From contig JBFMGX010000015.1 in assembly GCA_040752595.1 (NCBI GenBank), forward strand, positions 1-64,000: a stretch of DNA of 64,000 bases. The letters run 5' to 3'. The translations under genes were made by a program, and so were the position numbers. This document shows, in pieces, positions 63,507-64,000 of this stretch. How positions within the stretch are numbered: the stretch's first letter is position 1; every line of letters starts with the position of its first letter. Source of the DNA: Candidatus Zixiibacteriota bacterium (lineage in GTDB: Bacteria; Zixibacteria; MSB-5A5; WJJR01). Under the pieces are notes generated by a model, which was not told the DNA's origin, searched no databases, and saw only the letters and a program-made list of their open reading frames with translations.

Positions 63507-63920
63507 ATGGCGGGATTGGAACTGACCGATGAAGCGATTGCGAAGCTGACCGACGAGCAGATGACGGTCTTGCAGGATTTGGGCGAGTTGGCGGCGAAGA
63601 AGTTGAAAGTGGCGCAACAGATCAATGAGTTCACCGAGCGGGTGGTGGCCTCGCAGCGGACGATGGGGTTTCAGACCAAGGACGATCCTGCCGGGCTGCA
63701 CGAGGACCCGGAGGTGCTGTCGCTGGTGACGATCAAAGAGCGATTCAAGATGGGGAACATCCGCGAGCAGGTGCGCCGCACCCTGCGTCGGGCGGTCGAA
63801 GTGGGGCTTGGCGACCTGGCGATCATTCAACGGCAGTGCAAGATCTACGGTGTGGACTGCACGCCGGGTGCGACGACGGAGCGGCGGTATTTCTCCGATC
63901 CGCCAACGTCGGGGAATTGA
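63507..63920 (+). CDS. Conserved-looking small soluble protein (137 aa), unknown function
   Basis: ATG 63507 follows AAAGGAGA at 63494-63501. The product is soluble and mostly helical: MAGLELTDEAIAKLTDEQMT, LGELAAKKLKVAQQINEFTERVV, then IKERFKMGNIREQVRRTLRRAVEVGLGDLAIIQRQCKIYGVDC. I do not recognise a family. The frame is open to 63363, but that part has no start signal and covers repeat sequence. Confidence 0.72.
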   Translation: MAGLELTDEAIAKLTDEQMTVLQDLGELAAKKLKVAQQINEFTERVVASQRTMGFQTKDDPAGLHEDPEVLSLVTIKERFKMGNIREQVRRTLRRAVEVGLGDLAIIQRQCKIYGVDCTPGATTERRYFSDPPTSGN

Positions 63921-63939
63921 GTGGTATACGCCCACCCCT

Positions 63940-63998
63940 TCGACTTCCCTCGGCTTCGCTCGGGACAAGTCGCTCAGGGCAAGCCCGGCCCTCCCCGC
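63940..63998. repeat. Dispersed repeat, family 2, at the window edge
   Basis: CCCTTCGACTTCCCTCGGCTT, GCTCGGGACAAGTCGCTCAGG and GGCAAGCC; same unit as 20582. Confidence 0.78.
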
Positions 63999-64000
63999 CT

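Overview
The window looks like about 64 kb of a GC-rich bacterial chromosome from the FCB side of the tree. Three things suggest this: C-terminal FlgD/type IX-like sorting domains, cysteine-framed dockerin-like tails on several secreted proteins, and intergenic spaces packed with short dispersed hairpin repeats. I would guess candidate division Zixibacteria or a near relative. That placement is inference; there is no rRNA in the window to test it.

Bases 1-11,671 are the right-hand part of an integrated mobile element. It ends in a tyrosine recombinase gene that runs into the 3' half of an initiator tRNA-fMet gene (11650-11726, minus strand), the likely attachment site. Inside it are an Xis-like gene, a divergent XRE repressor/ImmA peptidase pair with an operator cluster, an SSB, a second SSB broken by an amber codon, a two-gene unit (internally duplicated unknown protein plus soluble HerA/TraD-type ATPase), cargo genes (SAM methyltransferase, membrane protein), and several micro-proteins. 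Two homologous ~280-nt structured leaders lie upstream of unrelated ORFs. I see no relaxase or mating-pair gene; the left end is outside the window.

Bases 11,983-38,000 are chromosomal: an HD phosphohydrolase, nucleotide-sugar dehydrogenase, Skp-like chaperone, large TPR protein, DUF2723 membrane glycosyltransferase, GT2, Nramp transporter with a UspA partner, LarE and LarB (nickel-pincer cofactor), a glycosyltransferase broken by UGA, and three large secreted proteins (lysyl-oxidase-like, T9SS-tailed, subtilase), followed by GNAT and an outer-membrane protein.

Bases 37,861-58,923 carry the conserved replication-origin-proximal set, almost all on the minus strand: rmuC, parB, parA, rsmG with two parS sites, mnmG, mnmE, yidC, yidD, rnpA, rpmH. 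No dnaA or convincing oriC is visible. Inserted between these are a helicase-PLD nuclease resembling Mokosh type II defence but split into two overlapping ORFs, a secreted C-type lectin whose reading frame is broken at a G11 tract (possible phase variation), an OmpA-like protein, a repeat-containing lipoprotein, and a tandem alpha/beta hydrolase whose first copy lacks the nucleophile. Bases 59,160-63,920 hold a tightly overlapping flavoprotein / radical SAM / BamE-like operon, a short-chain fatty acid transporter and a small hypothetical.

The most unusual items are the paired structured leaders, the duplicated-domain protein plus ATPase pair, the split helicase-nuclease, the poly-G lectin, and a dispersed repeat inserted in frame into MnmG.
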